The notes beneath the pieces were generated by a model that had not been told where the DNA came from, made no database searches, and saw nothing but the letters and a program-made list of their open reading frames with translations. DNA of 64,000 nt from Streptomyces cyaneofuscatus (lineage in GTDB: Bacteria; Actinomycetota; Actinomycetes; Streptomycetales; Streptomycetaceae). The translations under genes were made by a program, and so were the position numbers. Positions within the stretch are counted from its first letter, which is position 1; each line of letters begins with the position of its first letter. The stretch covers positions 62,001 through 126,000 of the forward strand of contig NZ_JOEM01000012.1 of NCBI RefSeq assembly GCF_000718135.1. Direction: 5' to 3'. Shown one piece after another: positions 1-9,908 of the stretch.

Positions 1-391
1 GCTGGAGGAGGTCTGGCTCCCCGATGACGACGACCCCGTCGTCCTGCCCCGATCCAGCGAGGGCCTCTACCTCCTCCAGCGCGTCCGGGACGAGGCCCAC
101 CGCTTCGCCATCACCTACCAGCGCGCCAAGCGGGCCAAGCGCATCCGTACGAGCCCCCTGGACGACGTGGCGGGCCTGGGCGAGACCCGCAAGCAGGCCC
201 TGATCAAGCATTTCGGCTCCGTGAAGAAGCTCCGGCAGGCGACAATCGAGGAGATCTGCGAGGTCCCCGGGATAGGGCGCAGGACGGCCGAATCGGTGGC
301 GGTAGCCCTCGCCTCGGCGGCCCCCGCGGCCCCTGCCGTGAACACGGCCACAGGAGAGATCATGGAAGAGGACGACGGGGGCACGTCATGA
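1..391 (+). CDS. uvrC: Excinuclease ABC subunit C, C-terminal end (partial)
   Basis: Only the last 129 residues are present; reading frame begins at base 2 and the gene runs in from the left edge. UvrC makes the incisions on both sides of a DNA lesion marked by UvrAB. The visible part ends with the double helix-hairpin-helix DNA-binding module ([20 protein letters not shown] followed by [14 protein letters not shown]), which UvrC needs for the 5-prime cut; the stretch before it ([20 protein letters not shown]) is typical of the end of the nuclease region. The stop overlaps the ATG of rapZ (ATGA), so the two are probably translationally coupled. The uvrC-rapZ-yvcK-whiA order is standard in actinobacteria, which supports the assignment. 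Confidence 0.95.
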   Translation, partial: LEEVWLPDDDDPVVLPRSSEGLYLLQRVRDEAHRFAITYQRAKRAKRIRTSPLDDVAGLGETRKQALIKHFGSVKKLRQATIEEICEVPGIGRRTAESVAVALASAAPAAPAVNTATGEIMEEDDGGTS

Positions 392-1395
392 CCGAGCACA
401 CCCGCCGGGCCGACGGCGGGGGCGACGCCGACAGCGCGCCCACCGACGACCGGCAGCACGAACGAACAGACCGAGCAGACGGAGCAGACGTGAGTACGAA
501 CACCACGAACGAGACGGGCGAGGCAGTGGCGCCGGCCATTCCCGAGCTGGTGATCATCTCCGGCATGTCCGGCGCCGGACGCAGCACCGCCGCCAAGTGT
601 CTGGAGGACCTCGGCTGGTTCGTCGTCGACAACCTGCCGCCCGCGCTGATCCCCACCATGGTGGAGCTCGGCGCCCGCTCCCAGGGCAATGTGGCGCGGA
701 TCGCCGTCGTCGTCGACGTGCGCGGCCGGCGCTTCTTCGACAACCTCCGCGAATCCCTCGCCGACCTGGAGGCCAAGCACGTCACCCGGCGGATCGTCTT
801 CCTGGAGTCCTCCGACGACGCCCTGGTCCGCCGCTTCGAGTCCGTCCGCCGCCCGCACCCGCTCCAGGGCGACGGCCGCATCGTCGACGGCATCGCCGCC
901 GAGCGCGACCTGCTGCGCGAGCTGCGCGGCGACGCCGACCTGGTCATCGACACCTCCAGCCTCAACGTGCACGAGCTGCGTGCCAAGATGGACGCCCAGT
1001 TCGCGGGCGAGTCGGAGCCGGAGCTGCGCGCCACGGTGATGTCCTTCGGCTACAAGTACGGCCTGCCCGTCGACGCCGACCTGGTCGTGGACTGCCGCTT
1101 CCTGCCCAACCCGCACTGGGTCCCGGAGCTGCGTCCCTTCACCGGCCTCAACGAGGAGGTCTCCGCCTACGTCTTCGACCAGCCGGGCGCCAAGGAGTTC
1201 CTCAACCAGTACACGGAGCTGCTCCAGCTGATCGCCGCCGGCTACCGCCGCGAGGGCAAGCGGTACGTGACCATCGCCGTGGGCTGCACGGGCGGCAAGC
1301 ACCGCTCCGTCGCCATGTCGGAGAAGCTCTCCGCCCGCCTCGCCGCCGAAGGTATCGAGACCGTCCTCGTCCACCGGGACATGGGGCGCGAGTGA
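388..1395 (+). CDS. rapZ: RapZ/YvcJ family P-loop nucleotide-binding protein
   Basis: Up to 335 residues. The family binds ATP/GTP; in E. coli RapZ is an RNase E adapter that controls a cell-wall-precursor small RNA, but that role cannot be assumed in actinobacteria. The P-loop [10 protein letters not shown] has Arg where Lys is usual. Further family blocks are [10 protein letters not shown] (Walker B region), [22 protein letters not shown] in two parts, [20 protein letters not shown] and the C-terminal [12 protein letters not shown]. The first roughly 50 residues are a low-complexity polar extension. ATG 388 overlaps the uvrC stop; GTG at 490, with GGAG five bases upstream, is a real alternative start and would give about 301 residues. 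The stop overlaps the GTG of yvcK. Confidence 0.93.
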   Translation: MTEHTRRADGGGDADSAPTDDRQHERTDRADGADVSTNTTNETGEAVAPAIPELVIISGMSGAGRSTAAKCLEDLGWFVVDNLPPALIPTMVELGARSQGNVARIAVVVDVRGRRFFDNLRESLADLEAKHVTRRIVFLESSDDALVRRFESVRRPHPLQGDGRIVDGIAAERDLLRELRGDADLVIDTSSLNVHELRAKMDAQFAGESEPELRATVMSFGYKYGLPVDADLVVDCRFLPNPHWVPELRPFTGLNEEVSAYVFDQPGAKEFLNQYTELLQLIAAGYRREGKRYVTIAVGCTGGKHRSVAMSEKLSARLAAEGIETVLVHRDMGRE

Positions 1396-2426
1396 CCGGT
1401 CGCAATCTGCGGATGCGGCGGCTGAGCCGCGCCACCTCGGCGCTCTCCGGCCGCAAACGCGGTGGACAGCCCAAGGTCGTCGCCCTCGGCGGCGGCATGG
1501 GCCTCTCGGCGTCCCTGGCGGCGCTGCGCCGGATCACCGGCGACCTCACGGCCGTGGTCACCGTCGCCGACGACGGCGGCTCCAGCGGCCGGCTCCGCGA
1601 GGAGCTGGGCGTCCTGCCCCCCGGCGACCTGCGCAAGGCGCTCGCCGCGCTCTGCGGCGACGACGACTGGGGCCGCACCTGGTCCCGGGTCATCCAGCAC
1701 CGGTTCGAGTCCAAGGGCGACCTCCACGAGCACGCGGTCGGCAATCTGCTGATCGTCGCCCTCTGGGAGCAGCTCGGCGACCACGTCCAGGCCCTCGACC
1801 TGGTCGGCAAGCTGCTCGGCGCGCAGGGCCGGGTGCTGCCCATGTCCGCCGTGCCGCTGGAGCTCCAGGCGCTGGTCAAGGGCCATGACCCGGAGCTGCC
1901 CGACGCCATCGTCACCGTGCGCGGCCAGGCCACCGTCGCGCTCACCCCGGGCGAGGTGCAGTCCGTGCACGTCGTCCCGCCCGACCCGCCGGCCGTCCCG
2001 GAAGCCGTCGAGGCGGTCCTCGACGCGGACTGGGTGGTGCTCGGCCCGGGCTCCTGGTTCTCCTCGGTGATCCCGCACCTCCTGGTGCCGGAACTGCTCG
2101 ACGCACTGGTCACCACGAAGGCCCGCAAGGTGCTGTCGTTGAATCTCGCACCACAGCCCGGTGAAACCGAGGGGTTCTCACCGCAGCGTCATTTGGAGGT
2201 TTTGGGACGACACGCCCCTAAACTCGCCTTGGACGTGGTGCTGGCCGACGAGGCAGCCGTGCCCGACCGCGCATCGCTCGACGACGCCGCCAAGCGGCTC
2301 GGGGCGGCGGTCGAGCTGGCGCCGGTGGCATCGCCCGACGGCGTTCCGGTCCATGATCAGGAGCTGTTGGCCGCCGCGTACGACCGTATTTTTCGGATGC
2401 ATGGAAGGATCGGCCCATGGCGATGA
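1392..2426 (+). CDS. yvcK: Gluconeogenesis factor YvcK / CofD-like protein
   Basis: 344 residues from a GTG that overlaps the rapZ stop (GTGA). The fold is shared with the 2-phospho-L-lactate transferase CofD. YvcK proteins bind UDP-sugars and help set morphology and growth on gluconeogenic carbon sources in Bacillus, mycobacteria and others. Visible blocks are [55 protein letters not shown] and [17 protein letters not shown]. The open frame continues upstream through rapZ, but that part is a shadow. The last codons overlap whiA by ten bases, so rapZ, yvcK and whiA behave as one coupled unit. Location directly before glycolytic genes fits a role linking carbon flux to wall growth. Confidence 0.93.
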   Translation: MTGRNLRMRRLSRATSALSGRKRGGQPKVVALGGGMGLSASLAALRRITGDLTAVVTVADDGGSSGRLREELGVLPPGDLRKALAALCGDDDWGRTWSRVIQHRFESKGDLHEHAVGNLLIVALWEQLGDHVQALDLVGKLLGAQGRVLPMSAVPLELQALVKGHDPELPDAIVTVRGQATVALTPGEVQSVHVVPPDPPAVPEAVEAVLDADWVVLGPGSWFSSVIPHLLVPELLDALVTTKARKVLSLNLAPQPGETEGFSPQRHLEVLGRHAPKLALDVVLADEAAVPDRASLDDAAKRLGAAVELAPVASPDGVPVHDQELLAAAYDRIFRMHGRIGPWR

Positions 2427-3406
2427 CGCCAGCGGTGAAGGACGAAATCTCTCGGCTTCCCGTCACCCGGACCTGCTGCAGGAAGGCAGAGGTCTCGGCG
2501 ATTCTTCGGTTCGCGGGCGGGCTGCACCTGGTGAGCGGCCGCATTGTGATCGAGGCGGAGCTGGACACCGCGATGGCGGCGCGCCGGCTCAAGCGCGACA
2601 TCCTCGAGATCTTCGGGCACAGCTCGGAGCTGATCGTGATGGCCCCGGGCGGACTGCGGCGCGGCTCGCGCTATGTCGTACGGGTGGTGGCGGGCGGCGA
2701 CCAGCTGGCCCGCCAGACCGGCCTGGTGGACGGCCGCGGCCGCCCCATCCGCGGGCTGCCGCCGCAGGTGGTCTCGGGGGCCACCTGCGACGCCGAGGCC
2801 GCCTGGCGCGGGGCGTTCCTCGCGCACGGCTCCCTCACCGAGCCCGGCCGCTCCTCCTCGCTGGAGGTCACCTGCCCAGGACCGGAGGCGGCCCTCGCCC
2901 TGGTCGGCGCGGCCCGCCGGCTCTCCATCGCCGCCAAGGCCCGCGAGGTGCGCGGCGTGGACCGGGTCGTCGTCCGCGACGGCGACGCCATCGGCGCCCT
3001 GCTCACCCGGCTCGGCGCCCACGAGTCGGTGCTGGCCTGGGAGGAGCGCCGGATGCGGCGCGAGGTCCGCGCCACGGCCAACCGCCTCGCCAACTTCGAT
3101 GACGCGAACCTGCGCCGCTCGGCCCGCGCGGCGGTCGCCGCCGGGGCCCGGGTGGGGCGCGCGCTGGAGATCCTCGGCGAGGAGGTCCCCGAGCACCTCG
3201 CGGCGGCCGGCCGGCTCCGCATGGAGCACAAGCAGGCCTCGCTGGAGGAGCTGGGAGCGCTCGCCGAACCGCCGCTGACGAAGGACGCGGTCGCCGGCCG
3301 GATCCGCCGCCTGCTGGCCATGGCCGACAAGCGCGCCCAGGACCTCGGCATCCCCGGCACGGAGGCCACGCTCAGCGAGGAGCTGGCGGACGGCCTGGTC
3401 GGCTGA
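2417..3406 (+). CDS. whiA: Sporulation transcription factor WhiA
   Basis: 329 residues. WhiA, together with WhiB, commits Streptomyces aerial hyphae to septation and sporulation by activating genes such as ftsZ and repressing others; it is conserved across Gram-positives. The N-terminal two thirds is the degenerate LAGLIDADG homing-endonuclease fold (for example [24 protein letters not shown] in two parts, then [20 protein letters not shown]), and the C-terminal third carries the helix-turn-helix DNA-binding domain ([20 protein letters not shown]). ATG 2417 lies inside yvcK; the ATG at 2423 is also possible. The length matches the family. It is followed by a 240-base gap before gap, so transcription probably ends or is re-initiated there. 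Confidence 0.96.
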   Translation: MAMTPAVKDEISRLPVTRTCCRKAEVSAILRFAGGLHLVSGRIVIEAELDTAMAARRLKRDILEIFGHSSELIVMAPGGLRRGSRYVVRVVAGGDQLARQTGLVDGRGRPIRGLPPQVVSGATCDAEAAWRGAFLAHGSLTEPGRSSSLEVTCPGPEAALALVGAARRLSIAAKAREVRGVDRVVVRDGDAIGALLTRLGAHESVLAWEERRMRREVRATANRLANFDDANLRRSARAAVAAGARVGRALEILGEEVPEHLAAAGRLRMEHKQASLEELGALAEPPLTKDAVAGRIRRLLAMADKRAQDLGIPGTEATLSEELADGLVG

Positions 3407-3421
3407 GCCGAGCGGCGGCCC

Positions 3422-3459
3422 GGGACCAACGTCCCGGTCCGCACCGGGACCAAGGTCCT
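3422..3459. promoter_or_regulatory. Two DevR/DosR-like palindromic boxes upstream of gap
   Basis: Two near-identical 14-base palindromes, GGGACCAACGTCCC (3422-3435) and GGGACCAAGGTCCT (3446-3459), sit 24 bases apart centre to centre between whiA and gap. The half-site GGGAC(C/T) and the 14-base layout resemble the binding site of the dormancy regulator DosR/DevR, which has orthologues in Streptomyces. Control of a glycolytic operon by an oxygen- or NO-responsive regulator would be sensible, but no regulator is encoded here and the match was made by eye. Confidence 0.45.
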
Positions 3460-3569
3460 GAAGCGTGAACGGAGGCCCGTGACCCTACTGGGGAGTACGG
3501 GCCTCCCGGCGTATCCCGGTGGCGCGTACGGCCCCTCTCGATGTCACCCCGGAGCCCTAGGAGGGGTAG

Positions 3570-4658
<1,089 letters not shown>

Positions 4659-4690
4659 CCCTCGGGTCGGCAGGCACAACGATGTGAGTG

Positions 4691-4732
4691 AAGGGGCTCG
4701 GTCGGCGCAACGACGCGCAGGCCGAGCCCCTT
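4691..4732 (+). terminator. Intercistronic hairpin between gap and pgk
   Basis: AAGGGGCTCGG (4691-4701) pairs perfectly with CCGAGCCCCTT (4722-4732) across a 20-base loop. It sits 32 bases after the gap stop and about 40 bases before pgk. It could be a partial terminator or a processing/stability hairpin that lets gap be expressed more highly than pgk-tpiA. Confidence 0.6.
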
Positions 4733-4771
4733 AGCATGCTCATCGGTCCTCCCAAGGAGTAAACGGAACAG

Positions 4772-5983
4772 ATGAAGACGATCGACGAACTTCTCACCGA
4801 AGGGGTCGCCGGCAGGCGGGTATTCGTCCGCGCCGACCTCAACGTGCCGCTGGACGGCACCACCATCACCGACGACGGCCGGATCCGCGCCGTCCTGCCG
4901 ACGGTCTCCAAGCTCGCCGAGGCCGGCGCGCGCGTCGTCGTCGCCTCGCACCTCGGCCGCCCCAAGGGCGCCCCGGACCCGGCGTTCTCGCTGGCGCCCG
5001 CCGCCGCGCGCCTCGGTGAACTCCTCGGTGCCGACGTCGCCTTCGCGACCGACACCGTCGGCGACTCCGCCCGCTCCACCGTCGCGGGCCTCACCGACGG
5101 CCAGGTCGCCGTCGTCGAGAACCTCCGCTTCAACGCCGGTGAGACCTCCAAGGACGACGCCGAGCGCGGCGCCTTCGCCGACCAGCTCGCCGAGCTCGCC
5201 GACGTGTACGTGGGCGACGGCTTCGGTGCCGTACACCGCAAGCACGCCTCGGTCTACGACCTCCCGGCCCGGCTGCCGCACTACGCGGGCTACCTCATCG
5301 CCACCGAGGTCGGCGTGCTGAAGAAGCTCACCACCGACGTCAAGCGCCCGTACGCCGTCGTTCTCGGCGGGGCCAAGGTCTCCGACAAGCTCGGCGTCAT
5401 CGACCACCTGCTGGAGCGGGCCGACCGCATCCTCATCGGCGGCGGCATGGCGTACACCTTCCTCAAGGCCCAGGGCCACGAGGTCGGCAGCTCGCTGCTC
5501 CAGGAGGACCAGATCCCCGCCGTGCGGGAGTACCTGCGGCGCGCGGAGGAGAAGGGCGTGGAGTTCGTCCTCCCGGTCGACGTCGTCGTCGCCCCCGCCT
5601 TCCCCGACCTGAAGACCAAGGCCCCGGCCGACGCCACCACCGTCGCCGCCGACGCCATTCCGGCCGGTCAGATGGGTCTGGACAACGGGCCGGAGACCAA
5701 CAAGCTCTACGCGTCGAAGCTCGCCGACGCGGCCACCGTCTTCTGGAACGGCCCCATGGGCGTCTTCGAGCACCCCGACTTCGCCGACGGCACCCGCGCG
5801 GTCGCCCAGGCGCTCGTCGACTCCCCGGCCCTCAGCGTCGTCGGCGGTGGCGACTCCGCCGCGGCCGTCCGCATCCTGGGCTTCGACGAGAATGCTTTCG
5901 GACATATTTCGACCGGTGGCGGCGCCAGCCTCGAATACCTCGAGGGCAAGACGCTTCCCGGCCTCGCCGCACTGGAGGACTGA
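4772..5983 (+). CDS. pgk: Phosphoglycerate kinase
   Basis: 403 residues, the usual length. Transfers phosphate from 1,3-bisphosphoglycerate to ADP in the cytosol. The N-domain substrate site is seen as [24 protein letters not shown] and [11 protein letters not shown]; the nucleotide domain has [37 protein letters not shown] and [14 protein letters not shown] start preceded by AAGGAG at a spacing of about ten bases. It follows gap after a hairpin and is six bases upstream of tpiA, so pgk and tpiA are surely cotranscribed. Confidence 0.97.
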   Translation: MKTIDELLTEGVAGRRVFVRADLNVPLDGTTITDDGRIRAVLPTVSKLAEAGARVVVASHLGRPKGAPDPAFSLAPAAARLGELLGADVAFATDTVGDSARSTVAGLTDGQVAVVENLRFNAGETSKDDAERGAFADQLAELADVYVGDGFGAVHRKHASVYDLPARLPHYAGYLIATEVGVLKKLTTDVKRPYAVVLGGAKVSDKLGVIDHLLERADRILIGGGMAYTFLKAQGHEVGSSLLQEDQIPAVREYLRRAEEKGVEFVLPVDVVVAPAFPDLKTKAPADATTVAADAIPAGQMGLDNGPETNKLYASKLADAATVFWNGPMGVFEHPDFADGTRAVAQALVDSPALSVVGGGDSAAAVRILGFDENAFGHISTGGGASLEYLEGKTLPGLAALED

Positions 5984-5989
5984 ACCTCA

Positions 5990-6766
5990 ATGACCACCCG
6001 CACCCCGCTGATGGCGGGCAACTGGAAGATGAACCTCAACCACCTCGAGGCCATCGCCCACGTCCAGAAGCTCTCCTTCGCCCTGGCCGACAAGGACTAC
6101 GACGCCGTCGAGGTCGCCGTCCTGCCGCCCTTCACCGACCTGCGCTCCGTGCAGACCCTGGTGGACGGCGACAAGCTGAAGATCAAGTACGGCGCCCAGG
6201 ACATCTCGGCGCACGACTCCGGTGCGTACACCGGTGAGATCTCCGGCGCCATGCTCGCCAAGCTGCGCTGCACCTACGTGGCCGTCGGCCACAGCGAGCG
6301 CCGCCAGTACCACGGCGAGAGCGACGAGATCTGCAACGCCAAGGTGAAGGCCGCCTACAAGCACGGGCTGACCCCGATCCTCTGCGTCGGCGAGGGCCTG
6401 GACATCCGCAAGGCCGGTGACCAGGTCTCCTACACCCTCGCGCAGCTCGACGGCGCCCTGAAGGACATCCCGGCCGAGCAGGCCGAGTCCATCGTCATCG
6501 CCTACGAGCCGGTCTGGGCGATCGGGACCGGCGAGGTCGCCACCCCCGAGGACGCCCAGGAGGTCTGCGGTGCGATCCGCCGCCGGCTGGCCGAGCTGTA
6601 CTCGCCGGAGCTGGCCGACGCCGTCCGCATCCAGTACGGCGGCTCGGTGAAGTCCGGCAACGTGGCGGCCATCATGGCGCAGCCCGACGTGGACGGCGCC
6701 CTGATCGGCGGCGCCGCGCTGGACGCCGACGAGTTCGTCAAGATCGTCCGCTTCCGCGACCAGTGA
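5990..6766 (+). CDS. tpiA: Triose-phosphate isomerase
   Basis: 258 residues. Interconverts dihydroxyacetone phosphate and glyceraldehyde-3-phosphate. The (beta/alpha)8 barrel signatures are complete: [11 protein letters not shown] (with Lys) at the N-terminus, [10 protein letters not shown] (catalytic His), [10 protein letters not shown] (catalytic Glu), [10 protein letters not shown] and IGGAALD (phosphate binding). Starts six bases after the pgk stop and ends shortly before a strong hairpin, closing the glycolytic unit. Confidence 0.97.
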   Translation: MTTRTPLMAGNWKMNLNHLEAIAHVQKLSFALADKDYDAVEVAVLPPFTDLRSVQTLVDGDKLKIKYGAQDISAHDSGAYTGEISGAMLAKLRCTYVAVGHSERRQYHGESDEICNAKVKAAYKHGLTPILCVGEGLDIRKAGDQVSYTLAQLDGALKDIPAEQAESIVIAYEPVWAIGTGEVATPEDAQEVCGAIRRRLAELYSPELADAVRIQYGGSVKSGNVAAIMAQPDVDGALIGGAALDADEFVKIVRFRDQ

Positions 6767-6799
6767 GTATGCGGTAGCGCGGATCCGTCGTACCCTTGC

Positions 6800-6832
6800 G
6801 GGGGCCGAGGGGGTTGTCACCCTCCGGCCCCC
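6800..6832 (+). terminator. Terminator after tpiA
   Basis: A GC-rich hairpin: GGGGGCCGAGGG pairs with CCTCCGGCCCCC around a short TTGTCA loop, with one bulge. It lies 34 bases after the tpiA stop and before secG, and probably ends the gap-pgk-tpiA transcript. Confidence 0.7.
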
Positions 6833-6880
6833 GCTGTACGTACAGGCAGTAGTCGAGAATTCTGAAAGTAGGGACCAGCC

Positions 6881-7117
6881 GTGGTTATGGCGTTCCAGAT
6901 CGCTCTGATCGTCTTCAGCCTGCTGCTGATGCTGCTGGTGCTCATGCACAAGGGCAAGGGCGGCGGCCTCTCCGACATGTTCGGTGGCGGAATGCAGTCG
7001 TCCGTCGGTGGCTCCTCCGTCGCCGAACGTAACCTCGACCGCATCACCGTCGTGGTGGGCCTGGTCTGGTTCGCGTGCGTCGTCGTCCTCGGTCTGCTGG
7101 TCAAGCTGGGCGACTGA
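6881..7117 (+). CDS. secG: Preprotein translocase subunit SecG
   Basis: 78 residues; small accessory subunit of the SecYEG protein export channel in the cytoplasmic membrane. Two hydrophobic helices (IALIVFSLLLMLLVLMH and TVVVGLVWFACVVVLGLLV) flank the conserved loop HKGKGGGLSDMFGGG, which is diagnostic. The start is GTG 6881 or, two codons on, ATG 6887; both give nearly the same protein, and GTAGGG about 10 bases upstream could serve either. Located between the glycolytic operon and rbpA, as in most streptomycetes. Confidence 0.95.
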   Translation: MVMAFQIALIVFSLLLMLLVLMHKGKGGGLSDMFGGGMQSSVGGSSVAERNLDRITVVVGLVWFACVVVLGLLVKLGD

Positions 7118-7226
7118 CCCGACGCCCGCGATTGCCGGTGAAGGTGTAACTCCTTTCACTGGACGCGCGTTGGGCCTTACGTAGACTGGGGCTTCGTCGA
7201 GCACCATCAGGCAGGGAGTTACGACC

Positions 7227-7562
7227 GTGGCAAGTGGCAACGCGATCCGGGGAAGCCGGGTCGGAGCGGGGCCGATGGGTGAGGCCGAGCGGGGCGAGTC
7301 CGCGCCGCGCCTCCGCATCTCCTTCTGGTGCTCGAACGGGCACGAGACGCAGCCGAGCTTCGCCCATGACGCGCAGGTGCCGGACACCTGGGACTGCCCG
7401 CGCTGCGGCTTCCCGGCCGGCCAGGACAAGGACAGCCCCCCGGACCCGCCCCGCACCGAGCCGTACAAGACGCACCTCGCGTACGTACGCGAGCGGCGCA
7501 GCGACGAGGACGGCGAGGCGATCCTCGCCGAGGCGCTGGCCAAGCTCCGCGGCGAGATCTGA
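7227..7562 (+). CDS. rbpA: RNA polymerase-binding protein RbpA
   Basis: 111 residues. RbpA binds the principal sigma factor and RNA polymerase, stabilises the open complex at many promoters and modulates rifampicin tolerance; it is restricted to actinobacteria. The protein has a basic flexible N-terminus (GNAIRGSRVGAGPMGEAERG), a core with zinc-binding-type pairs (FWCSNGH and WDCPRCGFPAG) and a C-terminal sigma-interaction helix (RRSDEDGEAILAEALAKLRG). GTG start preceded by GGCAGGGAG. A TAGACT -10-like hexamer at 7182-7187 lies about 40 bases upstream of the start. Expressed alone, with a strong terminator behind it. Confidence 0.96.
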   Translation: MASGNAIRGSRVGAGPMGEAERGESAPRLRISFWCSNGHETQPSFAHDAQVPDTWDCPRCGFPAGQDKDSPPDPPRTEPYKTHLAYVRERRSDEDGEAILAEALAKLRGEI

Positions 7563-7599
7563 CGTTCCGCGCAGCTCCACGGACCACCCCAGTCGTTCA

Positions 7600-7640
7600 C
7601 CGGCCGGACACCCCACGGGTGTCCGGCCGGACTGCTTTTC
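7600..7640 (+). terminator. Strong rho-independent-type terminator after rbpA
   Basis: A 14-base perfect stem, CCGGCCGGACACCC (7600-7613) with GGGTGTCCGGCCGG (7617-7630), a three-base loop, and a short T run (CTGCTTTT) just after it. Confidence 0.85.
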
Positions 7641-7704
7641 CGCGCCGTGGCCCGCGTCCGCGCCACCCGCCTCCTCGATCAATTAGGTTGGAGGGGCAGC
7701 GGGG

Positions 7705-7809
7705 ATGCTGACGTACAAGAAGAAGTGGGCTGATATCCGGGATGAACGCAGCAAGCCGAACCAAGCTCAACCAGACCCCCGAGTGGACGGCTCTCGCCAA
7801 GCACCGTGA
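7705..7809 (+). CDS. Possible 34-residue upstream ORF overlapping the pgi start
   Basis: ATG 7705 is preceded by GGAGGGG at a good distance, whereas the pgi ATG at 7742 has no clear Shine-Dalgarno sequence. The frame ([20 protein letters not shown]...) runs 34 codons and ends with TGA at 7807-7809, 65 bases inside pgi and in a different frame. It could be a regulatory uORF that delivers ribosomes to pgi, or the good ribosome site could serve a pgi start that I have misplaced. I do not recognise the peptide. A TAGGTT -10-like box at 7685-7690 fits a short leader. Confidence 0.35.
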   Translation: MLTYKKKWADIRDERSKPNQAQPDPRVDGSRQAP

Positions 7810-9394
7810 GGAGTTCGGCGCGGCCCAGCTGCGCGAACTCTTCGCGCAGCAGCCGGACCGGGGCACCGCCTACACCCTCCGGGTCGGCGACCTCCACCTC
7901 GACTACTCCAAGCACCTGGTCACCGACGAGACGCTGCGCCTGCTGCGCGAGCTCGCCGCCGCCACCGGGGTCGAGAAGCTGCGGGACGCGATGTTCCGCG
8001 GCGAGAAGATCAACACCACCGAGGACCGGGCCGTCCTGCACACCGCGCTGCGCGCCCCGCGCGGAGCGGTGATCGAGGTCGACGGCGAGAACGTCGTGCC
8101 CGCCGTGCACGCCGTCCTGGACAAGATGGCCGCCTTCGCCGACAAGGTCCGGGCGGGGGAGTGGACCGGCCACACCGGCAAACCGATCAAGAACATCGTC
8201 AACATCGGCATCGGCGGCTCCGACCTCGGCCCCGCCATGGCGTACGAGGTGCTGCGCTCCTTCACGGACCGCTCCCTCACCGTCCGGTTCGTCTCCAACG
8301 TCGACGGCGCCGACCTCCACGAGGCGGTCCGCGACCTGGACCCCGCCGAGACGCTGTTCATCGTCGCCTCGAAGACGTTCACCACGATCGAGACGATCAC
8401 CAACGCCACCTCCGCCCGCGACTGGCTCCTCACCGAGCTGCGGGCCGGTCAGGACGCCGTCGCGAAGCACTTCGTGGCGCTGTCGACCAACGCGGAGAAG
8501 GTCGAGGAGTTCGGCATCGACACGGCCAACATGTTCGAGTTCTGGGACTGGGTCGGCGGCCGCTACTCCTACGACTCCGCGATCGGCCTCTCGCTGATGA
8601 TCGCCATCGGCCCGGACCGGTTCCGCGAGATGCTCGACGGCTTCCACCTCGTCGACGAGCACTTCCGTACCGCCCCCGCCGAGGAGAACGCCCCGCTCCT
8701 CCTCGGCCTCCTCGGCGTCTGGTACGGCAACTTCTTCGACGCCCAGTCGCACGCGGTGCTGCCCTACAGCCACTACCTGTCGAAGTTCACCGCCTACCTC
8801 CAGCAGCTCGACATGGAGTCCAACGGCAAGTCCGTCGACCGCGAGGGCGACCCGGTCGACTGGCAGACCGGACCGGTCGTCTGGGGCACCCCCGGCACCA
8901 ACGGGCAGCACGCGTACTACCAGTTGATCCACCAGGGCACCAAGCTGATCCCGGCGGACTTCATCGGCTTCGCCGCCCCGGTCCACGACCTGCTGCCCGG
9001 CCTGATCGCCCAGCACGACCTGCTGATGGCCAACTTCTTCGCCCAGACCCAGGCGCTCGCCTTCGGCAAGACGCCCGACGAGGTCCGCGCGGAGGGCGTA
9101 CCGGAGGAGCTCGTCCCGCACAAGACGTTCCGCGGCAACCACCCGACGACCACGATCCTCGCCGACAAGCTGACCCCCTCGGTCCTCGGCCAGCTCATCG
9201 CGCTCTACGAGCACAAGGTCTTCGTCCAGGGCGCCATCTGGAACATCGACTCCTTCGACCAGTGGGGCGTCGAGCTCGGCAAGGTCCTCGCCAAGAAGAT
9301 CGAGCCCGTCCTGACCGGGAAGGCCTCCACCGGAGAGCTCGACAGCTCCACCGCCGCCCTGGTCACCGCCTACCGCACGCTGCGGGGGCGCTGA
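7742..9394 (+). CDS. pgi: Glucose-6-phosphate isomerase
   Basis: 550 residues, the full family length. Interconverts glucose-6-phosphate and fructose-6-phosphate, linking glycolysis with the pentose phosphate genes on the other strand a few kilobases on. Recognised from [16 protein letters not shown] (substrate phosphate), [32 protein letters not shown] (PGI signature), [25 protein letters not shown] and the C-terminal signature [10 protein letters not shown]. The ATG has no obvious ribosome site of its own; a possible upstream ORF overlaps it. Four bases separate its stop from the next gene. Confidence 0.96.
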   Translation: MNAASRTKLNQTPEWTALAKHREEFGAAQLRELFAQQPDRGTAYTLRVGDLHLDYSKHLVTDETLRLLRELAAATGVEKLRDAMFRGEKINTTEDRAVLHTALRAPRGAVIEVDGENVVPAVHAVLDKMAAFADKVRAGEWTGHTGKPIKNIVNIGIGGSDLGPAMAYEVLRSFTDRSLTVRFVSNVDGADLHEAVRDLDPAETLFIVASKTFTTIETITNATSARDWLLTELRAGQDAVAKHFVALSTNAEKVEEFGIDTANMFEFWDWVGGRYSYDSAIGLSLMIAIGPDRFREMLDGFHLVDEHFRTAPAEENAPLLLGLLGVWYGNFFDAQSHAVLPYSHYLSKFTAYLQQLDMESNGKSVDREGDPVDWQTGPVVWGTPGTNGQHAYYQLIHQGTKLIPADFIGFAAPVHDLLPGLIAQHDLLMANFFAQTQALAFGKTPDEVRAEGVPEELVPHKTFRGNHPTTTILADKLTPSVLGQLIALYEHKVFVQGAIWNIDSFDQWGVELGKVLAKKIEPVLTGKASTGELDSSTAALVTAYRTLRGR

Positions 9395-9398
9395 GCCC

Positions 9399-9908
9399 AT
9401 GCCGGAGGGGGAGGGGACGGCGGAGATATGGCTGCGGCCGCCGCGCAACACGCTGAACGAGCGGGTCGTCAGCTGGTGGCGGGTCCAGTGGCTGCTGATG
9501 ACGGCGGTACCCGTCGTCCCGCTGGCCGTCCTGGGCGCGCTGATCGAACCCGCCCGCTTCTGGCTGCTGCTGCCCGCCGTGGTTCTCGCCGCGGCGGGCG
9601 GCGGGGCCGCCGTCCTCCTCCCGCTCTGGTGGTTCCGCACCCACCGCTGGGAGGTCACCGAGGACGCGGTGTACGTACGCACGGGGTTCTTCTGGCAGGA
9701 GTGGCGGATCGCGCCGATGTCCCGCATCCAGACCGTGGACACCGTGCGCGGCCCGCTGGAACAGCTCTTCCGGCTCGCCACCGTCACGGTCACCACCGCC
9801 TCCTCCAAGGGCGCGGTACGGATCGAGGGCCTGGACCACGAGATCGCCGCCGAACTGGCCGAACGGCTCACCCGCATCACCCGCGCCACCCCCGGCGACG
9901 CCACATGA
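9399..9908 (+). CDS. PH domain-containing membrane protein, YdbS-like
   Basis: 169 residues. Two transmembrane helices (WLLMTAVPVVPLAVLGALI and FWLLLPAVVLAAAGGGAAVL) followed by a bacterial pleckstrin-homology-like (bPH2) domain whose core reads HRWEVTEDAVYVRTGFFWQEW, RIAPMSRIQTVDTVRGPLEQ and LATVTVTTASSKGAVRIEGL. It pairs with the larger following gene, whose start overlaps its stop (ATGA); the same YdbS-YdbT pair occurs in Bacillus and many actinobacteria, where a role in resisting membrane-active compounds has been suggested. No catalytic residues are visible. Start ATG lies four bases after pgi, so coupling to pgi is possible. Confidence 0.85.
   Translation: MPEGEGTAEIWLRPPRNTLNERVVSWWRVQWLLMTAVPVVPLAVLGALIEPARFWLLLPAVVLAAAGGGAAVLLPLWWFRTHRWEVTEDAVYVRTGFFWQEWRIAPMSRIQTVDTVRGPLEQLFRLATVTVTTASSKGAVRIEGLDHEIAAELAERLTRITRATPGDAT

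Noticed and set aside
597..1391. An early start for yvcK at 597
   Set aside because: The extra 265 codons are out-of-frame rapZ sequence with Arg/Pro-rich composition; the family start block begins right after GTG 1392.
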